A stretch of 15,616 nt of DNA from an uncultured Collinsella sp. (GCA_937969105.1 CALBUZ010000150.1:1-15616), one strand, 5' to 3'. Shown: positions 1 through 7,898, counted from the stretch's first letter. A program made the numbers and translations. The notes: generated by a model not told the origin, from the sequence alone.

Positions 1-51
1 CGCACCATGGGCAACGATGAGCTCGGCTCCCTCAACCGCTCGCTGGGGTAG
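1..51 (+). CDS. Possible C-terminal end of an upstream gene (partial)
   Basis: Frame 1 is open from the window edge to a TAG at 49-51 and would end in RTMGNDELGSLNRSLG. Only 16 codons are visible, so an open frame of this length could be chance. I do not recognise the family. The position fits a gene ending just before the tRNA promoter, with a possible hairpin at 71-112 after it. Confidence 0.3.
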   Translation, partial: RTMGNDELGSLNRSLG

Positions 52-70
52 GCGGAGCTTCCAAGGAGGA

Positions 71-112
71 AAGGATGCTAGGCAATTAGAAAATTTCCTC
101 TTGCCCATCCTT
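71..112 (+). terminator. Hairpin upstream of tRNA-Ser, possible terminator of the preceding gene
   Basis: AAGGATG (71-77) pairs with CATCCTT (106-112), and GGCAA (81-85) pairs with TTGCC (101-105), with a 3-base bulge on the left side. The run of T after it is poor (CTGTTTGG), so termination would be weak. The right arm overlaps the proposed -35 box of the tRNA promoter. Confidence 0.25.
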
Positions 113-129
113 GGCTGTTTGGTTACTAT
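101..129 (+). promoter_or_regulatory. Promoter of tRNA-Ser
   Basis: TTGCCC (101-106) is followed after exactly 17 bases by TACTAT (124-129). Transcription would start near 136, a few bases before the mature tRNA 5' end at 144. Spacing and position fit a sigma-70 type promoter. Confidence 0.65.
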
Positions 130-143
130 AGAACGGCTGTTAC

Positions 144-234
144 GGAGAGCTGACCGAGAGGCCGAAGGTGCTCGCCTGCTAAGCGAGTATGCCCCAAAAG
201 GGCATCTGGGGTTCGAATCCCCAGCTCTCCGCCA
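144..234 (+). tRNA. tRNA-Ser (anticodon GCU)
   Basis: The acceptor stem is GGAGAGC (144-150) paired with GCTCTCC (224-230), followed by discriminator G231 and an encoded CCA (232-234). The anticodon stem CTCGC/GCGAG (171-175, 183-187) encloses the loop CTGCTAA, with anticodon GCT at 178-180, so it reads AGC and AGU. A long variable arm (ATGCCC, loop, GGGCAT) is the hallmark of a class II serine tRNA. The T-arm contains GGTTCGAATCC. All arms pair well, so the gene looks functional. It has its own promoter and an intrinsic terminator directly downstream. Confidence 0.97.
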
Positions 235-248
235 GTTTAACTTTAAAG

Positions 249-274
249 AAGGGTCCCATTCGGGGCCCTTTTTT
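249..274 (+). terminator. Intrinsic terminator of tRNA-Ser
   Basis: AAGGGTCCC (249-257) pairs with GGGGCCCTT (262-270) with one T-G wobble, around a 4-base loop, and runs into six T residues (269-274). It lies 15 bases after the CCA end. Confidence 0.85.
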
Positions 275-289
275 ATTATCAAGAAAGGC

Positions 290-307
290 AGCTGGGGATT
301 CGAACCC
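290..307 (-). repeat. Inverted 18-bp copy of the tRNA-Ser T-arm and 3' end
   Basis: AGCTGGGGATTCGAACCC at 290-307 is the exact reverse complement of 18 bases of the tRNA T-loop and 3' acceptor side (209-226). On the minus strand the matching T-stem is broken, and there is no anticodon or D-arm beside it, so it is a fragment and not a second tRNA. It lies between two terminators. Confidence 0.8.
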
Positions 308-309
308 TC

Positions 310-342
310 AAAAAATGAGGCGCCCCGTTGGACGCCTCATTT
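310..342 (-). terminator. Intrinsic terminator of the leftward carboxypeptidase gene
   Basis: AAATGAGGCG (313-322) pairs perfectly with CGCCTCATTT (333-342) around a 10-base loop. Read on the minus strand, the stem is followed by a T run (complement of 310-315). It begins 26 bases past the stop of the carboxypeptidase gene. Confidence 0.8.
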
Positions 343-367
343 GGTTCGATGTGATAACGCTTTGGCC

Positions 368-1708
368 CTACACCTCAGGAGCCTTGGCTACGGTCTTGCT
401 CTCGGCCGTGAGCGGGCGGTTGTCGATGCGGCGGCCCAGGCGGTCGAGCTTCACGAGCAGCCACTCGATGGGATTGGGCCCCGTTCCTTCCTCGTCGGCA
501 ACCAGGTCCATGACGGCAATCTTGGTGCCGTCCTGCTTAAGCGTAACGCTGCCCACCTTATCGCCAACATGCACCGTGCCCGAAAGGTCATCGTAGCTAA
601 CCTTTTCGGTCACTTCGCCGGCGAGTGAGAACACCGTTGCCCGTGCGGCGGGGTCGGCGAGCGTGGCGTCGATCGTCTTGTCCGTCCAATCTGTCTGGCT
701 AATGCGTGCCATGAGCGGGTTGCCGTTGGTGGTCTTCTCCTGCGTGTTGGCGATCGCGACCGTGGCCTTGTGGCCGTAGTACCAGTTGGCAAGGGTGGCG
801 GTATCGGTAAAGCGCTGATCGTTGGTTGTGGAGTTCAAAATAACGGTGTAGACCTCGTCGCCGTCGCGGTTGTAGGCGCTCGTAAAGCAATAGCCCGCGT
901 CGTCGGTGGTGCCGGTCTTGCCGCCAATGTTTCCGTCCTGACCGAGCAAAACGTTGTGCGTGTCCATGGAATGCGAATGGTCTGAGCCGTCGGCGCCCGT
1001 GACCTCAATCCACGAATCCTCGCTCGCGACGACTTCGCGAAACGTATCGTTTTTCATGGCCTCCTGCATCATCAGTGCCACGTCATGTGCTGTCGAGTGC
1101 ATATCGCCGGCCCACTCGTCAAAATCCAGGCCGTGTGGATTCTCAAAGACCGTACCGGTGCAGCCGAGCTTTTTGGCGCGCTCGTTCATGGCCTTTACAA
1201 AGGTGGTCACGGCGTCCTTGGTCTTGGGGTCGATCTTTTTGCCCACGTGCTCGGCAAGCACGATGGCGGCGTCGTTGCCCGAGGGGATCATCAGGCCGCG
1301 CAGTGCCTGCTCCACGGTGAGCTCGTCGCCTTCGAGCAGGCCGGCAGTCGAGTTGCCTACGGTGGCGGCAGCGTTGCTCACCGTGACCTTCTCGTCCATC
1401 TTGCAGTTTTCGACGGTCAGGATTGCGGTCATGACCTTGGTGATTGAGGCAATCTTGACCTGTTCATCGGCGCCGCGTCCATAGTAGACGGTGCCGTCCT
1501 TGCCCATAACAAGGGCATTCGTTGCCTCGATATCGGGCAGGTTTTCGGCCGTGATGCCACGAGCATCGGCGGTCTTGCCGCAGATGTCGTCGGTCGTGAG
1601 CACTTGGGCGCCGGCAACAGCAGGCACGCCGGCAACAAGGGCGATGGCGCAGGCAAAGCCGGCGACAAGCTGGGCGGAGCGCTTTGCAAAAGAGGTGAGG
1701 GGCTTCAC
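368..1708 (-). CDS. Secreted D-alanyl-D-alanine carboxypeptidase (PBP5/DacA family, peptidase S11)
   Basis: This enzyme trims the terminal D-Ala from peptidoglycan stem peptides outside the membrane. With the chosen GTG start the product is 446 residues. It has a typical signal peptide: basic start VKPLTSFAKR, hydrophobic core, and AVAGA before Q35. The three penicillin-binding motifs are present in order: SITK (Ser88, Lys91), SGN (143-145) and KTG (264-266). A beta-rich C-terminal domain follows, then the helix PIEWLLVKLDRLGRRID, which resembles the membrane-anchoring amphipathic helix of PBP5. The frame stays open upstream to a TTG at 1819 with another GTG at 1744. I prefer 1708 because it gives a clean signal peptide and lies downstream of a -10 box at 1748-1753. 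No start has a strong ribosome site, so the 5' end is uncertain. The gene is divergent from a VanRS-like pair, which may control it. Confidence 0.9.
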   Translation of the reverse strand: MKPLTSFAKRSAQLVAGFACAIALVAGVPAVAGAQVLTTDDICGKTADARGITAENLPDIEATNALVMGKDGTVYYGRGADEQVKIASITKVMTAILTVENCKMDEKVTVSNAAATVGNSTAGLLEGDELTVEQALRGLMIPSGNDAAIVLAEHVGKKIDPKTKDAVTTFVKAMNERAKKLGCTGTVFENPHGLDFDEWAGDMHSTAHDVALMMQEAMKNDTFREVVASEDSWIEVTGADGSDHSHSMDTHNVLLGQDGNIGGKTGTTDDAGYCFTSAYNRDGDEVYTVILNSTTNDQRFTDTATLANWYYGHKATVAIANTQEKTTNGNPLMARISQTDWTDKTIDATLADPAARATVFSLAGEVTEKVSYDDLSGTVHVGDKVGSVTLKQDGTKIAVMDLVADEEGTGPNPIEWLLVKLDRLGRRIDNRPLTAESKTVAKAPEV

Positions 1709-1747
1709 AGGTTTCGCTTTCGACGGGATGGTCTCTTCTGGCACTAG

Positions 1748-1753
1748 AGTATA
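1748..1753 (-). promoter_or_regulatory. Possible -10 box for the carboxypeptidase gene
   Basis: The minus strand reads TATACT from 1753 to 1748, a near-consensus -10 box that would place the transcript start near 1741, about 33 bases before the GTG start at 1708. No convincing -35 box lies 16-18 bases upstream, so it may need an activator. Confidence 0.4.
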
Positions 1754-1841
1754 TCGTTTGCCGGCGACGACGATCGTTGCGTGCGCGCATGGCCCGCATT
1801 CGTGCTCGAACGGGCGCAAGGGTGCTTAAGGTCGACTTAAT

Positions 1842-1869
1842 CGCCCGCGCTTGTTGTGTGTGGCGGGCG
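1842..1869. promoter_or_regulatory. Inverted repeat in the divergent carboxypeptidase / vanR-like intergenic region
   Basis: CGCCCGC (1842-1848) and GCGGGCG (1863-1869) form a perfect 7+7 inverted repeat with centres 21 bases apart, two helical turns. It lies just before the -10 box of the response regulator gene and could be an operator. It is pure GC in a GC-rich genome, so chance is possible. Confidence 0.3.
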
Positions 1870-1879
1870 CCGCCTCGGG

Positions 1880-1900
1880 CATAATGGAGCGCGAGAGGAG
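1880..1900 (+). promoter_or_regulatory. -10 box and ribosome binding site of the VanR-like gene
   Basis: CATAAT (1880-1885) is a good -10 box, but no clear -35 box sits at normal spacing, as expected if transcription depends on an activator. AGAGGAG (1894-1900) is a strong ribosome binding site 5 bases before ATG 1906. The -10 box lies only about 20 bases before the ATG, so the leader would be very short. Confidence 0.4.
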
Positions 1901-1905
1901 CACGC

Positions 1906-2601
1906 ATGAACGAGCGCATACTGGTAGTTGATGACGAGAAGGCCATCGCCGACCTGGTTGGTATCTACCTTACAAAAGAGGGCTTTGACGTCCGGATCGC
2001 CTACAGCGGGGCCGATGCGGCCAAGGCAATTCTGGAGCAAGAGTTTGACCTGGCACTGCTCGATGTCATGCTGCCCGATATCGACGGCTTTGAGCTGCTG
2101 CGTACCATCCGTGCCAGCCATACCTATCCCGTAATTATGTTGACGGCACGCGATGCCCAGCAGGATAAGATCGAAGGCCTTTCTCTTGGCGCGGACGATT
2201 ACGTGGTCAAGCCGTTCCGCCCGCTGGAGCTCATCGCGCGCGTTCATGCTCAGTTGCGCCGCTACACCAGCTACGGTAGCCGCGCGCAGGCGACCGAGTC
2301 GCCGACCCTCCAGCTCGATGGCCTCGAGATCAACCGTGACGCTCGCTCCGTGACGGTGGACGGTGCGCCGGTGCGCCTCACGCCCATCGAGTATTCCATC
2401 TTGCTGTATCTGGCCGAGCATCGCGGCAGCGTAGTGCCCGTGGAGGACCTGTTCCGCGCGGTGTGGAACGAGGACTTTATGCCCGGCTCCAACAATACGG
2501 TGATGGTGCACATTCGTCACCTGCGCGAAAAGATCGGTGACGACGCTCAGAAGCCGCGTTTTATCAAAAACGTTTGGGGCGTCGGCTATATCATCGAATA
2601 A
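1906..2601 (+). CDS. VanR-like OmpR/PhoB-family response regulator
   Basis: This is a 231-residue DNA-binding response regulator. The receiver domain (about 3-118) has the acidic pair Asp9/Asp10, the phosphoacceptor Asp53 in LLDVMLPD, switch residue Thr80 and Lys102 in KPF. The winged-helix domain (about 130-231) ends in the conserved NVWGVGYIIE. The receiver (LVVDDEKAIADLV) and C-terminus resemble the VanR branch that controls vancomycin-type wall remodelling genes. The start has a good ribosome site (AGAGGAG, 5-base spacing). It is followed 25 bases later by its VanS-like partner and is divergent from a D,D-carboxypeptidase gene, its most obvious local target. No vanH/vanA/vanX genes are present, so this is not a resistance cluster as seen here. 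Confidence 0.9.
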   Translation: MNERILVVDDEKAIADLVGIYLTKEGFDVRIAYSGADAAKAILEQEFDLALLDVMLPDIDGFELLRTIRASHTYPVIMLTARDAQQDKIEGLSLGADDYVVKPFRPLELIARVHAQLRRYTSYGSRAQATESPTLQLDGLEINRDARSVTVDGAPVRLTPIEYSILLYLAEHRGSVVPVEDLFRAVWNEDFMPGSNNTVMVHIRHLREKIGDDAQKPRFIKNVWGVGYIIE

Positions 2602-2626
2602 CGCCTTTGTTAGCGAGGACATGGAC

Positions 2627-3865
2627 ATGACAAAAGACGATAAGCAGGCGTTTGAGGTGCCCGATCGGCTCTTTGAATACGTAAGGGCGGTCGTCGATAA
2701 TCGCGCACTTGCGACGGTGCTGCTCTTTTTGCTGAGTCTGCTGCTAATCGGCATTGGTAACATCGCCGGTATCTTGGCAGTGCTACTCATCGGCTTCTTG
2801 CTGATCGATCGCTTTGAAATCGTGCGCCGTTGCGTGGTGATCGGCGGTGCCGCGTGGGCCATGACGCTGGCGATCGGTGCCATGGCACTCGCTGGCATTG
2901 AGGGGCCGGTGCTGTTCGATGCCGGCTTTGTATTCAACATGCTTGGCTTTGTCTTGGCGCTCGCCGTGTGCGTCCTGTTCTTTTGCGGCCGCGCTCTGTA
3001 CTACCAGGGCTATGAGCAGGGTGAGCGGCATTCCGACCGCGTGCTTGCCGCCCGTATTCAGGACCGTCTGATCGATCATCCCGACGCGTGGGACAACATC
3101 GACGGCGACTTCCTGGAGGTCGAGGGTGTGCTCAACCGTGTGCGCGATCGCGAGCGCAAAGTCCAGCAGGCCCTGCGTGACGAGTCACATCGCAAGGACG
3201 ATTTGGTCACATACTTGGCGCATGACCTGCGCACGCCGCTCGCCAGCGTGGTGGGCTACCTCTCGCTGTTGCAGGAGGCACCCGACCTGCCGGTTGAGCA
3301 GCGCGCGCACTTTACGGGCGTGGCGCTCGACAAGGCACACCGACTCGACGCGCTTATTGAGGAGTTCTTTGATATCACACGCTTCGACTTCCACGATATT
3401 GTGCTCACGCGCGGCTACGTCGACCTGGGATTGCTGCTGGCGCAGGTGGCCGATGAGTTCTATCCCATTCTCAACGAGCAGCACAAAGATGTCCAAGTTG
3501 ATGTGCGTGAGGACCTGACGGTGCTCGTGGATGGCGACAAGATGGCTCGCGTGTTCAACAACATCATGAAAAACGCCATCGCCTATAGCTACGAAGGATC
3601 GACCATCACGATTGAGGCTAGGCGCCAAGATGACGGTGGCGTGCGAATTCGCTTTATCAATCAGGGTGATCCGATACCGGCGGCCAAGCTCAAGGTGATC
3701 TTTGAGAAGTTCTATCGCCTGGACGCGGCACGTGCGACCAATCGCGGTGGCGCCGGCCTGGGTCTTGCCATCGCCAAGGAGATTGTCGCGGCACACGGCG
3801 GCACCATTGCGTGCGAATCGACGCCCGAGCACACGGTGTTTACCATTGCACTGCCCGCTGCATAA
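2627..3865 (+). CDS. VanS-like membrane sensor histidine kinase
   Basis: This 412-residue kinase is the likely partner of the regulator just upstream. The N-terminus carries hydrophobic segments at about 28-60, 69-91 and 101-121 with very short loops, so it has no large extracellular sensor domain and probably detects a membrane or intramembrane signal. A linker follows, then the HisKA motif YLAHDLRTPLASVVGYLSLL with His199, then the ATPase domain: N box NNIMKNA (Asn316), F box FEKFYRLD, and G box GGAGLGLA (374-380). The HisKA and ATPase regions closely resemble VanS (EAPDLPVEQ, DEFYPILNE). The frame is open from an ATG at 2537 inside the regulator gene. I chose ATG 2627 because GAGGA (2615-2619) lies 7 bases before it. 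Confidence 0.9.
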   Translation: MTKDDKQAFEVPDRLFEYVRAVVDNRALATVLLFLLSLLLIGIGNIAGILAVLLIGFLLIDRFEIVRRCVVIGGAAWAMTLAIGAMALAGIEGPVLFDAGFVFNMLGFVLALAVCVLFFCGRALYYQGYEQGERHSDRVLAARIQDRLIDHPDAWDNIDGDFLEVEGVLNRVRDRERKVQQALRDESHRKDDLVTYLAHDLRTPLASVVGYLSLLQEAPDLPVEQRAHFTGVALDKAHRLDALIEEFFDITRFDFHDIVLTRGYVDLGLLLAQVADEFYPILNEQHKDVQVDVREDLTVLVDGDKMARVFNNIMKNAIAYSYEGSTITIEARRQDDGGVRIRFINQGDPIPAAKLKVIFEKFYRLDAARATNRGGAGLGLAIAKEIVAAHGGTIACESTPEHTVFTIALPAA

Positions 3866-3886
3866 CCAGCGTGTCCTTACAAACAC

Positions 3887-3913
3887 TTGACAATGCGCTC
3901 ACGTGCGTATGAG
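3887..3913 (+). promoter_or_regulatory. Possible promoter of pstB
   Basis: A perfect -35 hexamer TTGACA (3887-3892) lies 21 bases after the kinase stop. The best nearby -10 is TATGAG (3908-3913) at a short 15-base spacing. A second -10-like sequence TACTAT (3924-3929) is too far for this -35. The spacing suggests a regulated start. Confidence 0.4.
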
Positions 3914-3926
3914 CCGCGATTTCTAC

Positions 3927-3955
3927 TATCGATACTGCTGAATCGATATCGATAT
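3927..3955. promoter_or_regulatory. Paired TATCGATA palindromes before pstB, candidate operator
   Basis: TATCGATA occurs at 3927-3934 and 3947-3954, centres exactly 20 bases apart, with a related AATCGATA between them (3941-3948). The second lies inside overlapping palindromes ATCGATATCGAT (3942-3953) and ATATCGATAT (3946-3955) and abuts the pstB ribosome site. The spacing is two helical turns. The bound regulator is unknown. Confidence 0.4.
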
Positions 3956-3968
3956 GGAGGTATGCGGT

Positions 3969-4844
<876 letters not shown>

Positions 4845-4908
4845 TACCATCTAGTGCAGGCGCCTTTAGGGTTAAGATGCGGTCATGCCGGCCGCAGAGG
4901 GGTTCAAC

Positions 4909-5637
4909 ATGATCTATTACGTCGAGGACGATGACAACATCAGGGATTTGACGGTCTACGCACTGCGCAAGCAGGGAATCGAGGCCGAGGGCTTTTCGTG
5001 CGATGGCGAGTTTAAGGCCGCCGTGGCGCGACGGGTGCCCGATGCTGTGCTGCTCGACATCATGCTGCCCGATACCGACGGCTTGGCGATTATGCGTCGC
5101 CTGCGTGCCGATCGCCTGACGGCGACGGTGCCCATTATGATGCTCACCGCCAAGGACACCGAGCTCGACAAGGTCATGGCGCTCGATGGCGGTGCCGACG
5201 ATTACCTGACCAAGCCGTTCTCGCTTATGGAACTCGCTAGCCGTTGCCGTGCGCTGCTGCGCCGCGGCGGCATGGTCAAGCAGGCGAGCGATGTGCTCAG
5301 CGTGGGCGATATCGTACTTTCGCCCAGCCACCGCGAAGTGACTGTTGCCGGTGAACCGCTCAAGCTCACGCTGCGCGAGTTCGACCTGCTGGAGTACCTC
5401 ATGCGCAAACCTGGCGTGGTCTTTACCCGCGAGTCGCTGCTGCAGAGCGTATGGGGCTGGGACTTCGACGGCGGTTCGCGCACCGTCGACGTGCATGTGC
5501 AGACGCTCCGCCAAAAGCTCGGCGAGCGTGCGAGCGCCATAGAGACCGTGCGCGGCGTGGGCTATCGTCTGGCCGAGCCTACGGCCGATGACGATGCCGA
5601 AGGAGCCGACAGCGCGGTTAGCGCATCGGAGGAGTAG
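4909..5637 (+). CDS. PhoB/PhoP-like OmpR-family response regulator
   Basis: This is a 242-residue DNA-binding response regulator. The receiver domain (about 2-118) has acidic residues Glu6/Asp7/Asp8, phosphoacceptor Asp50 in LLDIMLPD, Thr80, and Lys102 in TKPF. The winged-helix domain (about 128-228) includes LTLREFDLLEYLM, the recognition region SRTVDVHVQTLRQKLG, and ends in VRGVGYRL. An acidic tail of about 15 residues follows. ATG 4909 has AGAGGGG 6 bases upstream; an ATG 8 codons earlier lacks a site. It lies 64 bases after pstB with no terminator between, and its stop is 3 bases before the kinase start. Next to pstB, phosphate-starvation control is the best guess; the inducing signal cannot be read from sequence. 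Confidence 0.9.
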   Translation: MIYYVEDDDNIRDLTVYALRKQGIEAEGFSCDGEFKAAVARRVPDAVLLDIMLPDTDGLAIMRRLRADRLTATVPIMMLTAKDTELDKVMALDGGADDYLTKPFSLMELASRCRALLRRGGMVKQASDVLSVGDIVLSPSHREVTVAGEPLKLTLREFDLLEYLMRKPGVVFTRESLLQSVWGWDFDGGSRTVDVHVQTLRQKLGERASAIETVRGVGYRLAEPTADDDAEGADSAVSASEE

Positions 5638-5640
5638 CTC

Positions 5641-7065
5641 GTGGTCTTAGCCCCCCAGGGAAAACGCACCCTGTCGCATCGCGTGTTCGCGACGATTTTT
5701 CTCTGCGCCATGGCGGTTATCGTGGCGTTTACGGTATTGGGCGCGTTCTTTGTGCAAAATACCCTGGCAGATGCCACGAGCGCCAACCTTTCGCAGGAAA
5801 CCGAGCTTATTGCCGCTGCCCTCAATGAGCAGCAGGAGCCCATTGCCTTTTTGCGCAGTCTCGATCGCGAGGACTTACGCATCACGCTGATCAACAAAGA
5901 CGGGTCGGTTGCCTACGACAACGAGGCATCGCCTTCTATGCTGCCCAATCACGGCGATCGTCCCGAGGTCGTCAAGGCTTTCGAGAGCGGCTCGGGTTCT
6001 GCGGAGCGCGCAAGCTCCACGCTCGACGAGATTATGCTGTACCGAGCCGTCCGACTTAATAACGGCCAGGTTGTTCGCTTGGCGCAGGCCCAGCCTGGCG
6101 TTGCGGCGATTCTGATGTCTCTCGTGGCGCCGATGCTGCTCATTGCGGCGGCAGGTGCGGTGCTCTCGTTTTTCCTGGCGCGTCGTGAGTCCCGTGCCAT
6201 CATTGAGCCGTTGCAGGAGGTCGATCTGGACCATCCTCGCCGCAGCTACGAGCATGCTTATGCCGAGATGGTTCCCATGCTCGAGCGCATTGAGTCGCAA
6301 CGCCAGGAGCTCAAGCGCCAGATGGCGGTGCTGGCGGACAACGACCGCATGCGCCGCGAGTTCACGGCCAATATCACCCATGAGCTCAAGACCCCGCTTA
6401 CGGCAATCTCAGGCTACGCCGAGCTCATTGCGAACGGCATGGTCGAGGGTGAGGACGATCTGCGCACCTTTGGCGGCCGCATTTACCGTGAGGCGGGCCG
6501 TTTGGCGGCGCTCGTCAACGATATCCTCACGCTTTCGAACTTGGATGAGGCCGAGCGTGCGAGCGATGGCGAGGCGGTGCCCATTGGCTCCACGGAGCCC
6601 ATTGAACTTTCGCGTGCTATCTACGCGGTCGAGCAGCGTCTTGAGCAGGTCGCTCGCCAGGCAAATGTGACGATAGGCCATGAGACCAAGCCTGTGGTCG
6701 TCGAAGGCGTATCGCGCCTGATCGATGAGCTCATCTACAACCTGGCGAGCAACGCCATTCGCTACAACCGGCCCGGTGGCACGGTGACGTTGCGGTGCGG
6801 AACCAACGACGACGGGCACCCGTATCTGTCGGTTGCCGATACGGGTATTGGCATTGCGCCCGAGGAGCAGGGTAAGGTATTCGAGCGTTTCTATCGCGTT
6901 GACAAGAGCCGTTCTAAAGCGCGCGGTGGAACGGGTCTGGGTCTGGCCATCGTCAAGCATGCCGCCCTGTATCATCACGCCTCGCTCGATCTGTCAAGCG
7001 AGTTGGGGGTGGGGACCACCATCACGGTGACGTTTCCCGCGCAACAGGACGAGCAGTTCGTGTAG
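5641..7065 (+). CDS. PhoR-like membrane sensor histidine kinase
   Basis: This 474-residue kinase partners the regulator directly upstream. It has a membrane segment at about 15-38, an extracytoplasmic sensor region of about 115 residues (LRITLINKDGSVAYDNE, then DRPEVVKAF and MLYRAVRL, typical of PhoR-type sensors), and a second membrane segment at about 154-180. A coiled region (210-235) leads to the HisKA motif FTANITHELKTPLTAISGYAELI with His247. The ATPase domain has the N box LASNAIRYN (Asn371), DTGIGIAPEEQ, FERFYRVDKSRS and GGTGLGLA (429-436). The GTG start has its ribosome site GGAGGAG inside the last codons of the regulator, so the two are translationally linked. The hairpin at 7090-7118 may end the transcript. 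Confidence 0.92.
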   Translation: MVLAPQGKRTLSHRVFATIFLCAMAVIVAFTVLGAFFVQNTLADATSANLSQETELIAAALNEQQEPIAFLRSLDREDLRITLINKDGSVAYDNEASPSMLPNHGDRPEVVKAFESGSGSAERASSTLDEIMLYRAVRLNNGQVVRLAQAQPGVAAILMSLVAPMLLIAAAGAVLSFFLARRESRAIIEPLQEVDLDHPRRSYEHAYAEMVPMLERIESQRQELKRQMAVLADNDRMRREFTANITHELKTPLTAISGYAELIANGMVEGEDDLRTFGGRIYREAGRLAALVNDILTLSNLDEAERASDGEAVPIGSTEPIELSRAIYAVEQRLEQVARQANVTIGHETKPVVVEGVSRLIDELIYNLASNAIRYNRPGGTVTLRCGTNDDGHPYLSVADTGIGIAPEEQGKVFERFYRVDKSRSKARGGTGLGLAIVKHAALYHHASLDLSSELGVGTTITVTFPAQQDEQFV

Positions 7066-7089
7066 CGGTACTGCAAACATGTGAATTTC

Positions 7090-7118
7090 ACGCCGCATCG
7101 GGGCTGCCGGTGCGGCGT
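7090..7118 (+). terminator. Hairpin after the PhoR-like gene, possible terminator
   Basis: ACGCCGCATCGG (7090-7101) pairs with CCGGTGCGGCGT (7107-7118) over 12 bases with one T-G wobble, around a 5-base loop. The following sequence is TAATGTT, a poor T run, so termination may be weak or factor-assisted. Confidence 0.5.
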
Positions 7119-7121
7119 TAA

Positions 7122-7133
7122 TGTTGCGCAACA
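7122..7133. promoter_or_regulatory. Palindrome before the polysaccharide-control operon
   Basis: TGTTGCGCAACA is a perfect 12-base palindrome placed about 32 bases before the proposed -35 box of the downstream operon. It could be a repressor or activator site; no regulator is implied by the sequence itself. Confidence 0.3.
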
Positions 7134-7164
7134 ATGGTGTCAGCGCTGTATCTTATGTATAGAG

Positions 7165-7194
7165 TTCGGACATGGCAGAAAGATACGATATTAT
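7165..7194 (+). promoter_or_regulatory. Promoter of the polysaccharide-control operon
   Basis: TTCGGA (7165-7170) and TATTAT (7189-7194) are separated by 18 bases. The -10 box is flanked by two GATACGA copies (7182-7188 and 7210-7216), 28 bases apart. The transcript would start near 7201, about 40 bases before ATG 7242. Confidence 0.45.
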
Positions 7195-7241
7195 ACGAGC
7201 AGTTTTGTCGATACGAACTAGGGAAATGAAAGGCAAGCTGC

Positions 7242-7898
7242 ATGACCCTTCTTGAACTGTTCCAGCTGCTAAAAAAGCACCTCAAGCTGGTCATCGCCCT
7301 TCCGGTGGTCTGCGCGATCGCCATGGGCGTCGTCTCCTTCACCATGATGGACAACACCTACACCGCCACGACGAGCATGTACATTCTCGCCAAGACCGAT
7401 GGCAGCCAGACGAGCTACTACAACGATCTGTCTGCAAGCCAGATGCTCTCCAACGACATCGCCACGCTGCTCGACAGCGATAGCGTCAAGAGCGGTGCCG
7501 CCAAGGAGCTGGGCCTTTCCAGCCTGGCCGACTATAAGGTAAGCGTTACGAGCGAGACCACGACCCGCGTTATCTCGCTGTCTGTGACCGGTGCCAGCCC
7601 CGATGGCGCTGCCGCTGTCGCCAACGCCATGGCCAACTCGGTTTCTACCGTCGCCCAGGACGTCGACGCCGCCCAGGCCGTCAACGTCATCGACAAGGCA
7701 AAGGTTCCCACCCAGCCCAGCGGCCCCAACCGCAAGCTCTACATTGCAGTTGCCGCTCTGGCCGGTCTGTTTGTCGCTGTCGCGATTGTTGTGCTGCTCG
7801 ACATGCTCAACACGCGCGTCCGTTCTGTCGATGACGCCGTCGAGCTGCTCGGCGTGCCCGTCATCGGCCGTTTCCCCGTTGTGAAGGGCGGTAAGTAA
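7242..7898 (+). CDS. Wzz/CpsC-type polysaccharide chain-length adaptor (tyrosine kinase modulator)
   Basis: This 218-residue membrane protein belongs to the Wzz family, which sets polysaccharide chain length and, in Gram-positives, activates a separate cytoplasmic tyrosine kinase. The sequence shows a short cytoplasmic start (LLELFQLLKKHLKL), a first membrane helix (about 15-35), an extracellular domain of about 130 residues, the conserved proline-rich stretch VPTQPSGPNRK (155-165), a second helix (166-189) and a cytoplasmic tail that would contact the kinase (TRVRSVDDAVELLGVPVIGRFP). GAAAGG (7228-7233) lies 8 bases before ATG 7242. It is first in an operon, 3 bases before the kinase. It resembles B. 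subtilis TkmA/YwqC and pneumococcal CpsC in layout. Confidence 0.9.
   Translation: MTLLELFQLLKKHLKLVIALPVVCAIAMGVVSFTMMDNTYTATTSMYILAKTDGSQTSYYNDLSASQMLSNDIATLLDSDSVKSGAAKELGLSSLADYKVSVTSETTTRVISLSVTGASPDGAAAVANAMANSVSTVAQDVDAAQAVNVIDKAKVPTQPSGPNRKLYIAVAALAGLFVAVAIVVLLDMLNTRVRSVDDAVELLGVPVIGRFPVVKGGK

Noticed and set aside
290-307. A second tRNA gene on the minus strand.
   Set aside because: Only a T-arm-like fragment is present, with a broken T-stem and no anticodon or D-arm; a terminator lies where the rest should be.
1837-2940. A 367-codon minus-strand frame across the VanR-like gene and the start of the kinase gene.
   Set aside because: The rightward regulator and kinase have full motifs and ribosome sites; the reverse frame has no recognisable domain.
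368-3865. A vancomycin resistance gene cluster.
   Set aside because: Only VanRS-like regulators and a common PBP5-type carboxypeptidase are present; there is no vanH, ligase or vanX, and the carboxypeptidase is a penicillin-binding S11 enzyme, not a metallo VanX/VanY.
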